From the NCBI GenBank assembly GCA_017543285.1, contig JAFYGK010000022.1, forward strand, positions 1 to 64,000: a DNA stretch of 64,000 bases, given 5' to 3'. The position numbers and the translations under genes were made by a program. The notes beneath the pieces are model-generated. The model had not been told where the DNA came from. It did not search any database and worked only from the letters and a program-made list of their open reading frames with translations. Of this stretch, positions 7,732-16,461 are shown piece by piece. Source of the DNA: Clostridia bacterium (GTDB lineage Bacteria; Bacillota; Clostridia; Oscillospirales; Acutalibacteraceae). Every line of letters starts with the position of its first letter. Position 1 is the stretch's first letter.

Positions 7732-10365
7732 ATGCAGTGGACCGGTCTGAATGAACTTAGAGAAAAATATCTCAGCTTTTTTGAATCAAAGGGACATCTT
7801 CGCATGAAGAGCGCGTCGCTCATTCCTCAGGGCGACAAATCGCTTCTTCTGATAAATTCCGGCATGGCGCCTCTGAAAAAGTTTTTCACCGGCGAAATTA
7901 CTCCTCCCAGAAAGAGAGTAACCACCTGCCAGAAGTGTATACGCACTCCCGATATAGAGCGAGTCGGCAAAACAGCTCGCCACGGCACCTATTTCGAGAT
8001 GCTCGGAAACTTCTCCTTCGGCGATTATTTCAAGCCCGACGCGACGGCCTGGGCGTGGGAATTTTGCACAAAGGTGCTCGAGCTGCCTGTGGACAGGCTG
8101 TGGGTCTCCATTTATGAGGAGGACGACGAGGCGTTTGAGATCTGGACAAAGCAGGTCGGCGTAAGCCCCGACAGAATGGTGCGCCTCGGAAAAGAGGACA
8201 ATTTCTGGGAGCACGGCACAGGTCCCTGCGGTCCCTGCTCGGAGATATATTTCGACCGCGGCGAGGAATACGGCTGCGGATCCCCGACATGCGCCGTCGG
8301 CTGCGACTGCGACCGTTATGTTGAGTTCTGGAACCTCGTTTTCACCCAGTTCGATTCGGACGGAAACGGAAATTACGCTCTCCTCGATCATAAAAATATC
8401 GACACCGGCATGGGTCTCGAGCGAATCGCCTGCATCATGCAGGGCGTCAACAACCTGTTCGAGGTGGATACGGTACAAAATATAATGAAGCACATCTCGC
8501 AGATCGCCGGCGTGAAATACGGCGAAAGCGAATCGACTGACATTTCCCTGCGAGTCATCACTGATCACATCCGCTCTACGACCTTCATGGTAGGCGACGG
8601 CGTTATGCCGACAAACGAAGGCCGCGGCTACGTCCTGCGCAGACTGCTTCGCCGCGCAGCTCGCCACGGAAGGCTTTTGGGCATAACCGAACCCTTCCTC
8701 AACGAAGTCTGCGATACAGTAATCAAGGAAAACGCCTCGGCTTATCCTGAACTGGGCGACAAAAAGGATTTCATTAAAAAGGTCATTCTCAACGAAGAGA
8801 TCTCCTTCGGCAAGACGATCGATCAGGGTCTGACCCTGCTTAACACCATAATCGAAAACTGCGACGGAAAGGTAATTTCCGGCGAGGACGCTTTCAAACT
8901 CAACGACACATTCGGTTTCCCGCTCGATCTGACAAGAGATATTGCCGAGGAAAAGGGCCTCACCGTCGATGAGGAAGGATTCACCCGGCTTCTCAACGAG
9001 CAGAAGCAGCGCTCCAGAGAGGACGCGGGCAAGAAGAATGTCAGCGAGGCTTGGGCGGGAACACGCTCGGTGCTCGAGGGCATGGAAAAGACCGTCTTTA
9101 CCGGGTATGAGAAAATGTCCGACGAGGGCAAGGTGCTCGTCATCGTGCGCGACGGCGAAATACATGAAACGCTCAGCGAGGGCGAGGAAGCTGTTATCGT
9201 TGCTGACAAAACCCCGTTCTATGCCGAAAGCGGCGGCCAGACAGGCGATACCGGCGTTATCCGCGGCGACGGAATCGAGTTTATCGTTACCGACACCACC
9301 AAAACCCAGGACGGCATTTATATGCACACCGGCAAGCTTGTCAAGGGTGAAATCAACGACGGCGACAAACTCGCTTTCGAGGTGGATAAAAACCGCCGCG
9401 CCGCCATTATGCGCAACCATACTGCAGCCCATCTGCTGCAGGCTGCGCTCAGAAAGGTGCTCGGCACCCATGTCGAGCAGGCCGGTCAGCTTGTCACCGA
9501 CAAAACAGTCCGCTTTGATTTCACCCACTTCTCCGCTCTCACGCATGAAGAAATCGCTCAGGTCGAGTCGGAGGTCAACGCAGATATTCTTAACGCCGTA
9601 AAGGTCACAATGACCGAAATGCCGATCGACGAGGCTCGCAGGATGGGCGCAATGGCATTGTTCGGTGAAAAGTACGGCGACGTCGTCCGCGTGGTAAATG
9701 CCGAGGGCTGCTCGATAGAGCTTTGCGGCGGCACCCATGTTGACAATACATCCAAATTGGGTCTGTTTAAAATAGTTTCCGAGGGCTCGGTTGCCGCAGG
9801 CGTCCGCCGTATTGAGGGCGTTACCGGCTTCGGCGTACTCGACAAGTTCGCGGAATTAAAACAGCTTCTTGATCTTTCGGCGCAGAGCCTTAAGGTCGGC
9901 AACATCGAAGAGCTGCCCGCCCGCTGCAAGACGGTCATGGGCGAAATGAAAGCCAAGGACAAGGAGATCGAAGCGCTCAATTCCAAGTTGGCAGGCTCCC
10001 AGGTCGATTCGCTGCTCGACGGGTCAAAGTCGGTCGGCGATATCAAGGTCGTCGCCGCCAAGCTGGCCGGAGCAACTCCCGACGTTCTTCGCACAGTTGC
10101 CGACAAGCTGCGCGACAAGGAAGCTGACTGCATAGCCGTTCTGGCCTGCATTAACGGTGAAAAGGCTACGATCGCCTGCGCCTGCAGCAAGAACGCCATT
10201 GCCAAAAAGGCTCACGCCGGAAATATCGTCCGCAGCGTCGCCAGGATAGCAGGCGGCTCCGGCGGAGGAAAGCCCGATTATGCCATGGCAGGCGCAAAGG
10301 ATATTTCCAAGCTGGATGAAGCTCTGGACGCGGTTGCCGGAATTGTTTCCGAGATGATCGGCTGA
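7732..10365 (+). CDS. alaS: Alanyl-tRNA synthetase
   Basis: 877 residues. Catalytic domain (about 1-240) with motif 1 FESKGH and the start-type NSGM segment, tRNA-binding middle, editing domain (about 550-720) with zinc ligands HTAAH and C-G-G-T-H, and a C-terminal C-Ala oligomerisation domain (DHHA1-like, GGGKPD near residue 850). Charges tRNA-Ala and hydrolyses mischarged Ser/Gly. ATG 7732 is chosen because AAGGATGTGAT (7714-7724) is the only good ribosome binding site; ATG 7708 would add eight residues without one. In many Clostridia alaS is followed by ireB, but here ireB is 53 kb away. Confidence 0.97.
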   Translation: MQWTGLNELREKYLSFFESKGHLRMKSASLIPQGDKSLLLINSGMAPLKKFFTGEITPPRKRVTTCQKCIRTPDIERVGKTARHGTYFEMLGNFSFGDYFKPDATAWAWEFCTKVLELPVDRLWVSIYEEDDEAFEIWTKQVGVSPDRMVRLGKEDNFWEHGTGPCGPCSEIYFDRGEEYGCGSPTCAVGCDCDRYVEFWNLVFTQFDSDGNGNYALLDHKNIDTGMGLERIACIMQGVNNLFEVDTVQNIMKHISQIAGVKYGESESTDISLRVITDHIRSTTFMVGDGVMPTNEGRGYVLRRLLRRAARHGRLLGITEPFLNEVCDTVIKENASAYPELGDKKDFIKKVILNEEISFGKTIDQGLTLLNTIIENCDGKVISGEDAFKLNDTFGFPLDLTRDIAEEKGLTVDEEGFTRLLNEQKQRSREDAGKKNVSEAWAGTRSVLEGMEKTVFTGYEKMSDEGKVLVIVRDGEIHETLSEGEEAVIVADKTPFYAESGGQTGDTGVIRGDGIEFIVTDTTKTQDGIYMHTGKLVKGEINDGDKLAFEVDKNRRAAIMRNHTAAHLLQAALRKVLGTHVEQAGQLVTDKTVRFDFTHFSALTHEEIAQVESEVNADILNAVKVTMTEMPIDEARRMGAMALFGEKYGDVVRVVNAEGCSIELCGGTHVDNTSKLGLFKIVSEGSVAAGVRRIEGVTGFGVLDKFAELKQLLDLSAQSLKVGNIEELPARCKTVMGEMKAKDKEIEALNSKLAGSQVDSLLDGSKSVGDIKVVAAKLAGATPDVLRTVADKLRDKEADCIAVLACINGEKATIACACSKNAIAKKAHAGNIVRSVARIAGGSGGGKPDYAMAGAKDISKLDEALDAVAGIVSEMIG

Positions 10366-10490
10366 TAAACAAAAACCGGGCAAGGTCTGCCGGTACGGTC
10401 TTTGCCCTTGCAGTATAAAACAGCATCAAATGCGGTCAATCGCCGCAATCGCATCAGGATAATCAAAAATACAAGAAGGAGGCACGAAAA

Positions 10491-10829
10491 GTGGATTGTT
10501 TATTCTGTAAAATAGCCGCGGGCGAGATTCCCTCGACCAAGGTTTACGAGGACGATAGAATCCTCGTTTTCAAGGATATCGACCCCAAGGCGCCGTTTCA
10601 CGTTCTTCTGATACCAAAGGAGCATATCGACTCCGCCGCTAAGATCGACGAGAACAATTCGTCCATAGTAGCTCATATTTTTGAGACTGCCGCGAAAATC
10701 GCCGCCGAAAACGGATTGGACGGCGGTTTCAGAATCGTCACAAACGTCGGCGAGGATGGCGGACAGACGGTAAAGCACCTGCATTTTCATATGCTGGCAG
10801 GCAGAAGCCTCGCATGGCCTCCCGGCTGA
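10491..10829 (+). CDS. HIT-family nucleotide-binding protein (Hint type)
   Basis: 112 residues, GTG start preceded by GAAGGAGG. Zinc-binding C-L-F-C-K at the N-terminus and the histidine triad HLHFHML near residue 97 place it in the HINT branch, which hydrolyses purine nucleotide phosphoramidates such as AMP-lysine. Cytosolic. It follows alaS by 125 bases; a link to aminoacyl-adenylate clean-up is plausible but inferred. Family-typical length. Confidence 0.93.
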   Translation: MDCLFCKIAAGEIPSTKVYEDDRILVFKDIDPKAPFHVLLIPKEHIDSAAKIDENNSSIVAHIFETAAKIAAENGLDGGFRIVTNVGEDGGQTVKHLHFHMLAGRSLAWPPG

Positions 10830-10922
10830 TCGGCAAAAATTTTCGCAGGCTGCCGAATGGCTTTAAAAAAGGTTTGTAAGCTCTTTCCGTTTTGAGAAAA
10901 CGAAATCCAAGGAAGGTTTATC

Positions 10923-11462
10923 ATGGATAACAAATATCATATAACCATAGCCGGAGTAGAGCGTGATCTTACTCTCTGCCCGGTAAACGAAAATCTCGAT
11001 ATTGCCGCGTTTGTTATGTTTGACGACGTAGAGCTGACAAAAGCATCCGCGGCGGAGCTCTTGAAGATCTGTCCTGAGCATGACGTCATAGTAACCGCAG
11101 AGGCAAAGGGCATTCCTCTTGCTTATGAAATGGCCCGCGAGGGCTGCGGACGCTATATCGTCGCGAGAAAGCATACCAAGCTCTACATGAAGGCTCCGCT
11201 TGCGGTCGAAGTAAAATCCATCACCACCGACCATGTACAGCACCTTTTCCTAGACCAGATCGAGGCCGACTTTATAAAGGATAAGCGCGTTTTAATAGTT
11301 GACGACGTTATCAGCACCGGCGAATCGCTTAACGCCGTCGAGGGCCTTGTCAAGACTGCCGGCGGAAATATCGTCGGCGAGGCCGCCGTGCTCGCGGAAG
11401 GCGATGCCGCGAAGCGCAAGGATATTATATTCCTGGAGCCGCTTCCGCTTTTCTTCAAATAG
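10923..11462 (+). CDS. Adenine phosphoribosyltransferase-like protein
   Basis: 179-residue type I phosphoribosyltransferase with the PRPP-binding loop VLIVDDVISTGES (about residues 121-133). AEAKGIPLA near residue 60 and ARKHTKLYMK near residue 80 resemble the Apt/XRE-type group. Such proteins join a purine base to PRPP or act as purine-responsive regulators. AAGGAAGG lies upstream of the ATG. Because substrate-binding residues cannot be assigned with certainty by eye, I give no symbol; adenine or another purine is most likely. Next to an unrelated HIT gene and comEC. Confidence 0.85.
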   Translation: MDNKYHITIAGVERDLTLCPVNENLDIAAFVMFDDVELTKASAAELLKICPEHDVIVTAEAKGIPLAYEMAREGCGRYIVARKHTKLYMKAPLAVEVKSITTDHVQHLFLDQIEADFIKDKRVLIVDDVISTGESLNAVEGLVKTAGGNIVGEAAVLAEGDAAKRKDIIFLEPLPLFFK

Positions 11463-11517
11463 CCGCAGTCGCATTATCGCAGGATTTCGCGCAATGCCCG
11501 CATGAGGTGAAACAAAG

Positions 11518-13719
11518 ATGAAACGACCGTTTGCATTGATGGGATTCACATATCTTTCAACGCTTGCGGTCGCTAACTTTTTGGGGCTGAATGTTTCGGC
11601 CGTGCTGTGCGGAGTATTTGCGCTGACAGCGTTTGTTTCTTTTGTTTCGCCTAAGCTCCGAAAAGCAGAGGTTATTCCGGCGGCTGCTGTCTGCGCGTTT
11701 GCCGCCATGCTCAGCTACAGTCTCTGCTGCGCCTATATCTATATGCCGGGTCTGAAGCTTGACGGCCAGACTTTGAAAATACAGGCGCTGGTCTGCCGCG
11801 ATGAAGGCGAAAGCTCATTCGGCCGGCATTACTATGATCTTGCCGCCGCTTTGCCTACTTCGTTGGGTCAGCGTGCCGTCGGATTCCGACTTAGCTCCGA
11901 TGATCTGCAGCTCCATCCGGGCGATACCGTGGAATTTACCGGCACATTTTCCCTCCCCGCTGACGCCGGCGGATATTCAACAAGAATATATCAGCGCAGC
12001 AACGGCGTTTTCCTGTACTGCGCCGCAGAAGGAGAAATCGAGATCGTTTCGCAAAGAAAAGGTATAATGTATTATGCCGACCGCGTCAGAAAGGCGCTGT
12101 CCGACAGTACTTTTTCGCTGCTGTCCGGCGACGCCGCAGCGGTCGTGAACGGAATAACTCTGGGCGATGATTCCTCCCTTTCATACCGGGCGAAAAAGAG
12201 TTTCTCCATGAGCGGCGTTTCCCATCTGTTCGCAGTATCCGGTCTGCATGTTTCCGTCCTGAGCGGATTTCTTCTGCTGCTGTTCAGGCGTATTAAACTG
12301 AAGCGGCTGCTTTGCCCGGTCGTTACATCGCTTGCGGTGCTGTTCTTTATGGCGGTGGTCGGCTTTTCTCCGTCTGTGACAAGAGCCGGAATAATGTGTA
12401 TAATATTCAGTATAGGTATGGGCATAGGACGAAAAGCCGATCCTCTTAATTCGCTCGGCTTCTCTGTGCTCGTCCTGTGTGCAGCAAACCCCTTTTCGGC
12501 CGCGAATCCGGGGCTTCTGCTTTCCTTCTCGGCAACGCTGGGAATAATCCTTGCAGCTCCGCATATCAAAACCCTGCTGCAAAAGCCGATCAAAAGCCGG
12601 CGTGCTTTAAGGATCTCTTCGCCGGCAGCTTCGGCGCTTGCGATGACATTGTCCGCGATACTTTTCTCTCTGCCTGTAACGATCCTTTTTCTCGACGGGG
12701 TTTCGCTCATTTCGCCGGTAACAAATATAATCTGTTCGCTGCCGGCAGCCGTCATGTTTATCTGCGGCGGCATTGCGTCAATCATAAATCTTGTTCCCTT
12801 TCTGCACCCTGTTGCAATGGCGTTTGCTTTTGTCGCGGGAATCTGCTCAAAGCTGGTGCTGTTTGTCTCGGAAAAGCTGTCTGAAATACCCTTTGCCTGC
12901 GTTTCTCCGCAGGACGCTTATATCGGGATCTGGCTTTGCGGCGCAATGGCTCTTTTGGCTGCAGCGGTTTTTATCCGCAAAAAACGCGCTGTGATCCTGT
13001 CGCTCCTGCTGTCGGTCGTCTGTCTGCTCGGCGGAGTGCTCTGCCATGCCCTGCTTTATAACGGTGTTCTCGAAACGGCGGTCATAAGTACCGAAAAGGG
13101 CTGCTCGGTGGCTGCCGTGCTGGACGGTGACGCTGTTGTAATAGGCTGCGGCGGCAGCTACAGCGCCTTTTATGACATGGAGGATTTTCTCGACTCACGC
13201 AATGTCAGAAGCATCAGACTGCTGATTCTTCCCCGTGCCGACTATGAATACTCTTCCGGTGCAAAACAGCTTATCGACGTGTTTTCTCCCGAAAAAACCG
13301 TTGTCAGCGGCCCATATTTGAATTATTCCTCAACCGAAGCAGGCAATTTCGAAGAGCTTGAAAGCTGTCTTTTCACTCTTGGCGGCAGACTGACAATAGC
13401 AGTGACCAGGAACGGCGAGCAATCGGCGTATACCATAGGGTACGGCGAAACCGAGATACTTTACTGCACCGAGGACATGGATATGCTCTCGCAGGAAACG
13501 GTCCGCCCCGACGTGGCCATATACAGGCAGGAGCTCCCGGCCGATTATCAGGCGGTTGTTCCTTCCGTTGCAATAATCGCCGGCAAAACCGAAAAGGCTT
13601 CGCAGACCGCGCTTAAAATGCGGAGATTTACCGACGATTGCCTGCTCTCCGGAGATTACCGAAGGCTTGTAATACAGACAAGAGGAGCAAACGATATAAC
13701 GATAAGAAATGAAGGGTAG
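11518..13719 (+). CDS. comEC: ComEC/Rec2 competence membrane protein with degenerate MBL domain
   Basis: 733 residues. N-terminal two membrane helices plus a DUF4131 OB-like region (about 1-180), a competence membrane domain (about 200-480) with the conserved H-L-F-A-V-S-G-L-H motif near residue 240, and a C-terminal metallo-beta-lactamase-like region (about 515-733). ComEC forms the channel that passes single-stranded DNA into the cell. The C-terminal domain lacks HxHxDH: the aligned position reads L-P-R-A-D-Y-E-Y-S-S-G, so the nuclease metal site appears lost. GAGGTGA precedes the ATG. It is followed by holA with 24 bases between, the usual Firmicute order comEC-holA. Confidence 0.93.
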   Translation: MKRPFALMGFTYLSTLAVANFLGLNVSAVLCGVFALTAFVSFVSPKLRKAEVIPAAAVCAFAAMLSYSLCCAYIYMPGLKLDGQTLKIQALVCRDEGESSFGRHYYDLAAALPTSLGQRAVGFRLSSDDLQLHPGDTVEFTGTFSLPADAGGYSTRIYQRSNGVFLYCAAEGEIEIVSQRKGIMYYADRVRKALSDSTFSLLSGDAAAVVNGITLGDDSSLSYRAKKSFSMSGVSHLFAVSGLHVSVLSGFLLLLFRRIKLKRLLCPVVTSLAVLFFMAVVGFSPSVTRAGIMCIIFSIGMGIGRKADPLNSLGFSVLVLCAANPFSAANPGLLLSFSATLGIILAAPHIKTLLQKPIKSRRALRISSPAASALAMTLSAILFSLPVTILFLDGVSLISPVTNIICSLPAAVMFICGGIASIINLVPFLHPVAMAFAFVAGICSKLVLFVSEKLSEIPFACVSPQDAYIGIWLCGAMALLAAAVFIRKKRAVILSLLLSVVCLLGGVLCHALLYNGVLETAVISTEKGCSVAAVLDGDAVVIGCGGSYSAFYDMEDFLDSRNVRSIRLLILPRADYEYSSGAKQLIDVFSPEKTVVSGPYLNYSSTEAGNFEELESCLFTLGGRLTIAVTRNGEQSAYTIGYGETEILYCTEDMDMLSQETVRPDVAIYRQELPADYQAVVPSVAIIAGKTEKASQTALKMRRFTDDCLLSGDYRRLVIQTRGANDITIRNEG

Positions 13720-13743
13720 CCAAGCAGGAAAGGTGGTGCGACA

Positions 13744-14781
13744 ATGCCGTCAATTTCGGAAAAGCAGCTTTTTGAACATATAAAGAACAATTCGCCCGAC
13801 CGCCTGTATTTCATCTACGGCGAGGAGCAGTATATGAAAAAGCTCTGCTGCGACAGGCTGATTGCAGTAGGCTGCACCGATTTTCCGGATCTCAATCTGC
13901 TCGTAATGCCGTTTGAAACGGCAAAAACCGCCGATCTTTACAACGCCGTCAACACCTGCCCTGTTCTTAGCGACAGGCGATGCGTCGTTCTTGATGATGT
14001 AGACGCTGAAAAGATCTCCTCCGACGACTTCAAAAGCTATGAGGACATCTTTAAGAATATTCCGGCGGAAACGGTGCTTATCGTCTGCCAGACAAACAAG
14101 GCGGCCGACTTTAAAAAGAGCGCAAAATGGAAAAAGCTGCTGAAACTTGCCGAAAAATACGGCAGCGCGGTAGAAATACTTCGCCGCACGTCCGGCGAGC
14201 TTGCCTCGATGCTGACCGATTACGCAAAAAACCGCGGCTGTAAACTGCAGAAAAACGACGCGTTTTATCTGATCGAAATATGCTCGGTGAAACTCAGTGT
14301 GCTGTACGGCGAGCTGGACAAGCTGATCTCCTTTACTCAAAGCGGCGAGATAACAAGGCAGGCTATCGACAGCCTTGTAATAAAATCAACAGAGGCTTCG
14401 GTTTTTGATCTGTCAAAAAGGATCCTGCAAAGAGATGCGGAGGGAGCCTTTCGCATATTGAACCTGCTGCTGCAAAACCGTGAGGAGCCCGTCATGATCC
14501 TCGCGACGCTTTCCAATGCGTTCTGCGACGTCTACAGAGCAAAGTGCGCCGAAAGCAACTCTGCCAAGCCGGAAAGCATCGCCAACGATTTTGACTACAG
14601 AGGCCGCGAGTTCCGCCTGAGAAATGCGGCCAGGGACAGCAGAAATACTGATCTCGGTCAGGCAAAAAAATGCCTGCGCGTGCTCCGCGACGCCGATATA
14701 ACGCTTAAATCGACGCGCAGTGATCCCGCCGCTGTGCTCCAGAACGTCGTTATGGAACTGATATTGGCTATCGCAAGATAA
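13744..14781 (+). CDS. holA: DNA polymerase III subunit delta
   Basis: 345 residues, family-typical. The N-terminal AAA-like part begins with YFIYGEEQYMKK, matching the delta-subunit Y-x-x-x-G-x-E motif. A helical middle region (about 150-210) and a C-terminal collar domain (about 215-345) with REEPVMILATLS follow. Delta opens the beta sliding clamp inside the clamp-loader complex. AGGAAAGGTGG precedes ATG 13744. Located directly after comEC, as in many Firmicutes. Confidence 0.94.
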   Translation: MPSISEKQLFEHIKNNSPDRLYFIYGEEQYMKKLCCDRLIAVGCTDFPDLNLLVMPFETAKTADLYNAVNTCPVLSDRRCVVLDDVDAEKISSDDFKSYEDIFKNIPAETVLIVCQTNKAADFKKSAKWKKLLKLAEKYGSAVEILRRTSGELASMLTDYAKNRGCKLQKNDAFYLIEICSVKLSVLYGELDKLISFTQSGEITRQAIDSLVIKSTEASVFDLSKRILQRDAEGAFRILNLLLQNREEPVMILATLSNAFCDVYRAKCAESNSAKPESIANDFDYRGREFRLRNAARDSRNTDLGQAKKCLRVLRDADITLKSTRSDPAAVLQNVVMELILAIAR

Positions 14782-14815
14782 CGCCGGTCTCAACCGATTC
14801 AGAGGGTTTCGCCAA

Positions 14816-15438
14816 ATGATAAAGCTGAAGGAATGTATAATAGTCGAGGGAAAATACGACAAAATAAAACTGGAAAGCATTTTTGACGCCGTGATTTTCG
14901 TAACAAACGGTTTCGATATTTTCAGGGACGAGCGCCGTATGGACATGATATGCTCGACAGCCGAAAAAAACGGGGTGGTCATTCTGACCGACAGCGACTG
15001 GGCAGGCTTTGAGATACGCCACAAGCTGGTCTCCTGTTTGCCTGACGCAAAAGTATATAACGCCTATGTGCCCGATGTTTTCGGCAAGGAAAGACGCAAG
15101 AGCGAGCCTTCCAGGGAAGGAAAGCTGGGCGTAGAGGGGCTTGACGCCGAAACGATAATAAACGCCGTGAGCGACAGCGGCGTCGTCTTCTGCGGTCGGG
15201 AACAGGCAAAAAACGCTCCCGGCGAAAGAGCGGTCACAAAGACCGATCTGTTCACCGACGGACTGAGCGGAAGCGAAAACAGCGGCGAAAGGCTGCGCCG
15301 TTTCAAGGAGCTTTGCGGCCTGCCGGAGCATATCTCCAAAACGCCATGCTTAATTATATAAACTCGGTTATGGGTTACGACCGTTACAAAGAAAACGTGA
15401 AAAAATGCGCGCACGGCTCATCCGATGACTGCAGGTAG
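14816..15438 (+). pseudogene. rnmV: Ribonuclease M5, frameshifted near its 3' end
   Basis: Toprim-domain nuclease that trims 5S rRNA precursors. The first 174 codons show the family: IVEGKYDKI at the start, TNGFD near residue 29 and the Toprim T-D-S-D-W-A-G-F-E-I-R. In frame the protein ends at 15361 after 181 residues with an unrelated tail (TPCLII). One added base in the A-run 15338-15341 would restore a frame continuing N-A-M-L-N-Y-I-N-S-V-M to a stop at 15436-15438, giving about 207 residues. That tail resembles the Bacillus C-terminus (F-M-S-A-L-D-T-V-M). So there is a one-base deletion, real or a sequencing error. The catalytic Toprim core is intact, so partial activity is possible. Confidence 0.8.
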
Positions 15439-15477
15439 ATTTTTCGCTCATTATACGGTAAAATTTCCGTAATTCTA

Positions 15478-15506
15478 TTGACAAACCCGCTCACAATCTT
15501 TATAAT
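15478..15506 (+). promoter_or_regulatory. Consensus sigma-A promoter of the DUF177-rpmF operon
   Basis: TTGACA (15478-15483), 17-base spacer, TATAAT (15501-15506): perfect hexamers at ideal spacing. It rules out upstream in-frame starts for the next gene. Confidence 0.9.
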
Positions 15507-15579
15507 AGAACGAGTGATGCTCAATACTGATATTTGGAACAAGACGTATTATCTGTCCGGTATCGGTATGAGGTGGAAT

Positions 15580-16146
15580 ATGATTTTAGATTTAAAGATG
15601 CTGGTCGGAATCGCTTCCAATCAGTTGCCGTCCTCCCCAATCGGGACGTTAAACCAAACCGAAGCCGCAGAGATACTCACCATATCCGATGAAGACAGGC
15701 CGCACATCATAAGCTACAGCTTTTCTCCCGATGAGGAGCTTCTTGCGGGCTGCAGCGAAATCTCGGTCAGCGGGACGCTTAAGGTTGTCTCCTCCATGGT
15801 CTATCTCGACCTGAGAGCCGACTACTTCCTGACGGTAAGCTGCGACAGATGCACCGAAATCTTCACAAGAAAATATTCGCTCCCGATAGAGCATATCCTC
15901 GTAACCTCGCACAATACCGACAATTATGACGATACCATAATCGTTATCGAGGATTCCCGCGTCGATCTGGATGAGCTAATCACGTCAGATATTCAGCTCA
16001 GTCTCCCGATGAAACAGCTTTGCAGGGAGGATTGCAGAGGCATCTGTCAGAAATGCGGAAAAAACCTCAACGAAGGCGACTGCGGCTGCAACGACTCCGA
16101 AATCGATCCGAGGCTCGCAGCGCTGAAAAGTCTTTTAGAGGATTAA
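15580..16146 (+). CDS. DUF177 (YceD family) protein
   Basis: 188 residues from ATG 15580, which has GAGGTGGA just upstream; the frame is open further 5' but that part is promoter. A C-terminal four-cysteine cluster (about residues 145-175: C-x-x-D-C-R-G-I-C-x-x-C-G, then C-G-C) is typical of DUF177. The family is almost always found next to rpmF, as here (42 bases between), and has been linked to 23S rRNA/50S assembly. Also two cysteines near residue 90 (C-D-R-C). Confidence 0.9.
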   Translation: MILDLKMLVGIASNQLPSSPIGTLNQTEAAEILTISDEDRPHIISYSFSPDEELLAGCSEISVSGTLKVVSSMVYLDLRADYFLTVSCDRCTEIFTRKYSLPIEHILVTSHNTDNYDDTIIVIEDSRVDLDELITSDIQLSLPMKQLCREDCRGICQKCGKNLNEGDCGCNDSEIDPRLAALKSLLED

Positions 16147-16188
16147 CAAATAATAAATCATATGTAAATATATAAGGAGGTGCTGAAG

Positions 16189-16371
16189 ATGGCGGTACCG
16201 AAGAGAAAAACTTCAAAGGCAAGAAAGAACAAGAGACGCAGCAACGTATGGAAGATAGCCGCTCCCACACTTGTAAAGTGCTCACAGTGCGGCGAGCTCA
16301 AACTCGCTCACAGAATGTGCAAGAACTGCGGTTACTACAACGGCCGCGAGGTCGTCAAGATCGAGGCGTAG
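16189..16371 (+). CDS. rpmF: Ribosomal protein L32
   Basis: 60 residues beginning [13 protein letters not shown], with the zinc-ribbon form of L32: C-S-Q-C-G-E and C-K-N-C-G-Y (CxxC pairs). AAGGAGGTG is eight bases before ATG 16189, which is preferred over an ATG three codons earlier. A four-cysteine L32 indicates no adaptation to zinc limitation in this copy. Cotranscribed with the DUF177 gene. Confidence 0.97.
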   Translation: MAVPKRKTSKARKNKRRSNVWKIAAPTLVKCSQCGELKLAHRMCKNCGYYNGREVVKIEA

Positions 16372-16461
16372 TTTCCTTTTACTTTGCGCAACAACATTAG
16401 AGGAGGAGCGATCCTTCTCTATTTTTTTAGCCGGAATGTTTTTATCCCTACAGTACGAATT

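Noticed and set aside
7786..9738. Long minus-strand open frame (650 codons) opposite alaS
   Set aside because: Fully antisense to a strongly conserved gene. Its composition (His, Ala and Val rich) is that of a reverse-frame shadow.
10376..10412. Hairpin after alaS
   Set aside because: GGGCAAGGTC can pair with its complement, but no T-run follows on either strand, so a terminator call is not supported.
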